From: Alphaproteobacteria bacterium
Lineage (GTDB): Bacteria; Pseudomonadota; Alphaproteobacteria; Micavibrionales; Micavibrionaceae
Assembly: GCA_021776015.1 (NCBI GenBank)
Contig: JAJFGT010000188.1
Coordinates: 1-7,832, forward strand
DNA length: 7,832 nucleotides
Direction: 5' to 3'
Shown here: positions 6,625 through 7,832 of the stretch, piece by piece
Layout of the letters: the number at the start of each line of letters is the position of its first letter
How positions within the stretch are numbered: the first letter of the stretch is position 1
Position numbers and translations under genes: made by a program
The notes under the pieces: model-generated
The model's input: only the letters and a program-made list of their open reading frames with translations
Database searches by the model: none
Told to the model about the DNA's origin: nothing

Positions 6625-7438
6625 AACGCCTACTCCACTAACATCAGATGAGTCTGCCTTTATTCATGTTAAAGCAGGAGAGAGTCTGAAAGAAAATCTT
6701 GCTTTTATTAGGAACGATTCAAAAGATCATTCCATTCATCTCAATATCATAGTGGAAGAAGAAGCGACTCTTGAATTAATAGAAACGTACGGGGGGAATG
6801 GATCTTATACTACAAACGTAGAAATGGATATTTTCCTTCATAGGAATGCTGTCTTAAAGCATCTTAAGAATCAGAATGAATCTCAAGAATGCGTACACAA
6901 TAATATTGTTTCTATTCATCAGGATAAATCTTCTTCTTATAGCTCTTTATTAATTAATAAAGGAAGTAAAAATAGCCATTATAATGTACGTTCTATCCTT
7001 CAAGGAGAATTTTCGACATGTACCTTTAAAGGCATTAATATATTAAAGGAAAAACAGAAAGCAAAGGCTACAATCGCTATTGAACATCAGGTTCCTAATT
7101 GTGAGTCTTTTCAATTTTATCGTTCTGTTCTGGATGATTGGTCCGTAGGTTCTTTTGAAGGAAGGGTGCATGTTTTTAAAGAAGGACAAAAAACATTTGC
7201 TCGCCAAATGTCAAATGCTCTACTTCTTTCTCCTACGGCAACAATGTTCACACGTCCAGAATTGGAGATTTATGCAGATGATGTTGAATGCAACCATGGC
7301 GCAACAACAGGGCAACTGGATCAAGAACAGCTTTTTTATCTAAGATCTCGAGGAATCCCAGAAAACGTAGCAAAAAATCTTCTCATTGAGGCATTCATTT
7401 CAGAAATGTTTGAAGGATTTGAAGATGCTAAGCTATAA
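6614..7438 (+). CDS. sufD: SufD, scaffold partner of SufB, short form
   Basis: SufD pairs with SufB in the SufBC2D complex and is linked to iron delivery. From ATG 6614 it has 274 residues, against about 423 in E. coli. The beta-helix core and C-terminus are present: RSVLDDWSVGSFEGRVHV (about 170-187), QMSNALLLSPTA, RPELEIYADDVECNHGATTG (214-233) and LDQEQLFYLRSRGIP (235-249). His228, in CNHGAT, corresponds to E. coli SufD His360, which acts with SufB Cys405 at the cluster site. The helical N-terminal region is absent, and nothing like it is visible upstream in any frame. The start is uncertain: 6614 overlaps sufC by 11 bases but has only a weak AGAG upstream, while in-frame ATGs at 6590 and 6596 lie 4 and 10 bases after GGAG (6582-6585). 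The choice changes the length by eight residues at most. The frame stays open further back to 6497, but that part is only the sufC shadow. Confidence 0.92.
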   Translation: MLPKTPTPLTSDESAFIHVKAGESLKENLAFIRNDSKDHSIHLNIIVEEEATLELIETYGGNGSYTTNVEMDIFLHRNAVLKHLKNQNESQECVHNNIVSIHQDKSSSYSSLLINKGSKNSHYNVRSILQGEFSTCTFKGINILKEKQKAKATIAIEHQVPNCESFQFYRSVLDDWSVGSFEGRVHVFKEGQKTFARQMSNALLLSPTATMFTRPELEIYADDVECNHGATTGQLDQEQLFYLRSRGIPENVAKNLLIEAFISEMFEGFEDAKL

Positions 7439-7832
7439 AAAAGATTTTCCAGCCCTTCAAAACAGTCAAGTTGCGTATCTAGATTCTGCGGCAAGTGCAC
7501 AAAAACCTGAAGTCGTTATTCAGGCTATGAATCAAGCTATGCGTGGTGGATATGCTAATATTCACAGAGGATTATATCGCTGGTCAGAGACCATGACACA
7601 AGCCTATGAGGATGTGAGAGCACAAATTGCAGAGTTTCTAGGCGTTAAGAATAAGAACGAGATTATATTCACTCGTAATGCGACAGAATCTATTAATCTT
7701 GTTGCTCAGAGTTGGGGAAGAACATTCCTAAACGCTGGAGATGAAGTTATACTTTCAGAAATGGAACATCATGCCAATATTGTTCCATGGCAAATGCTCA
7801 GAGAACAAATAGGAATTGTTTTAAAAATCATT
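7425..7832 (+). CDS. sufS: SufS cysteine desulfurase, N-terminal part, cut by right window edge
   Basis: SufS is a PLP-dependent class V aminotransferase-fold enzyme that removes sulfur from L-cysteine, giving alanine and an enzyme persulfide that feeds SufB. The visible 136 codons run open to the window edge; the family is near 405-420 residues, so two-thirds, including the PLP-binding lysine and the active-site cysteine loop, are outside. Typical group II desulfurase blocks are present: DFPAL near the start, VAYLDSAASAQKP (17-29), YANIHRGLYRWSE (42-54), FTRNATESINLVAQSWG (84-100) and the SEMEHHANIVPWQ block (111-123), which holds the histidine that stacks on PLP. The start ATG 7425 has AAGGA (7413-7417) seven bases upstream and overlaps the sufD stop by 14 bases. 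Confidence 0.95.
   Translation, partial: MLSYKKDFPALQNSQVAYLDSAASAQKPEVVIQAMNQAMRGGYANIHRGLYRWSETMTQAYEDVRAQIAEFLGVKNKNEIIFTRNATESINLVAQSWGRTFLNAGDEVILSEMEHHANIVPWQMLREQIGIVLKII

Noticed and set aside
7155..7343. 62-codon open frame on the plus strand
   Set aside because: It is inside the conserved C-terminal coding region of sufD in another frame.
1..7832. CRISPR array, tRNA, rRNA, insertion sequence or prophage
   Set aside because: I saw no regularly spaced repeats, tRNA-like folds, transposase motifs or terminal inverted repeats; the window is nearly filled by ordinary genes.

Overview
The window is AT-rich and reads as an ordinary bacterial chromosome with dense gene packing. It holds the 3' part of prfC (release factor 3), a convergent fused MFS/spermidine-synthase-like membrane protein, and the first two-thirds of a SUF iron-sulfur cluster assembly operon. 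The order Rrf2 regulator - sufB - (unknown) - sufC - sufD - sufS resembles SUF loci of Alphaproteobacteria and related Proteobacteria. The AT-rich base composition would fit a low-GC alphaproteobacterium such as a host-associated Acetobacteraceae. That placement is inference from gene order and composition only and is held weakly.

Layout. Positions 1-1120 (+) are the C-terminal ~370 codons of prfC, cut by the left edge just after the GTPase G4 region. Positions 1121-1274 are a 154-base convergent gap with no convincing GC-stem terminator; it holds a possible 36-codon ORF on the minus strand (1110-1220). Positions 1275-3530 (-) encode a 751-residue polytopic membrane protein with a C-terminal spermidine-synthase-like domain. 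Positions 3531-3669 are a divergent intergenic region with an AT palindrome, a candidate promoter and a candidate dyad operator for the SUF operon. From 3670 to the right edge runs the SUF operon on +: Rrf2 regulator, sufB, an unrecognised 114-residue protein, sufC, a short sufD, and the 5' part of sufS. There is no gene-free stretch over 300 bases.

How the genes work together. SufS (cysteine desulfurase) takes sulfur from cysteine. SufB, SufC and SufD form the ATP-driven scaffold on which the cluster is built. The Rrf2 protein carries a cysteine cluster suited to binding an Fe-S cluster and probably senses cluster supply and controls the operon. All five junctions in the operon overlap by 1 to 14 bases, so the genes are probably translationally coupled. 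The unknown 114-residue gene is locked into this chain by the same kind of overlaps and strong ribosome binding sites, which makes it the most interesting item here: a candidate accessory SUF protein. The second point of note is that SufD is about 150 residues shorter than E. coli SufD and lacks the N-terminal region, while the core and the key histidine are kept.
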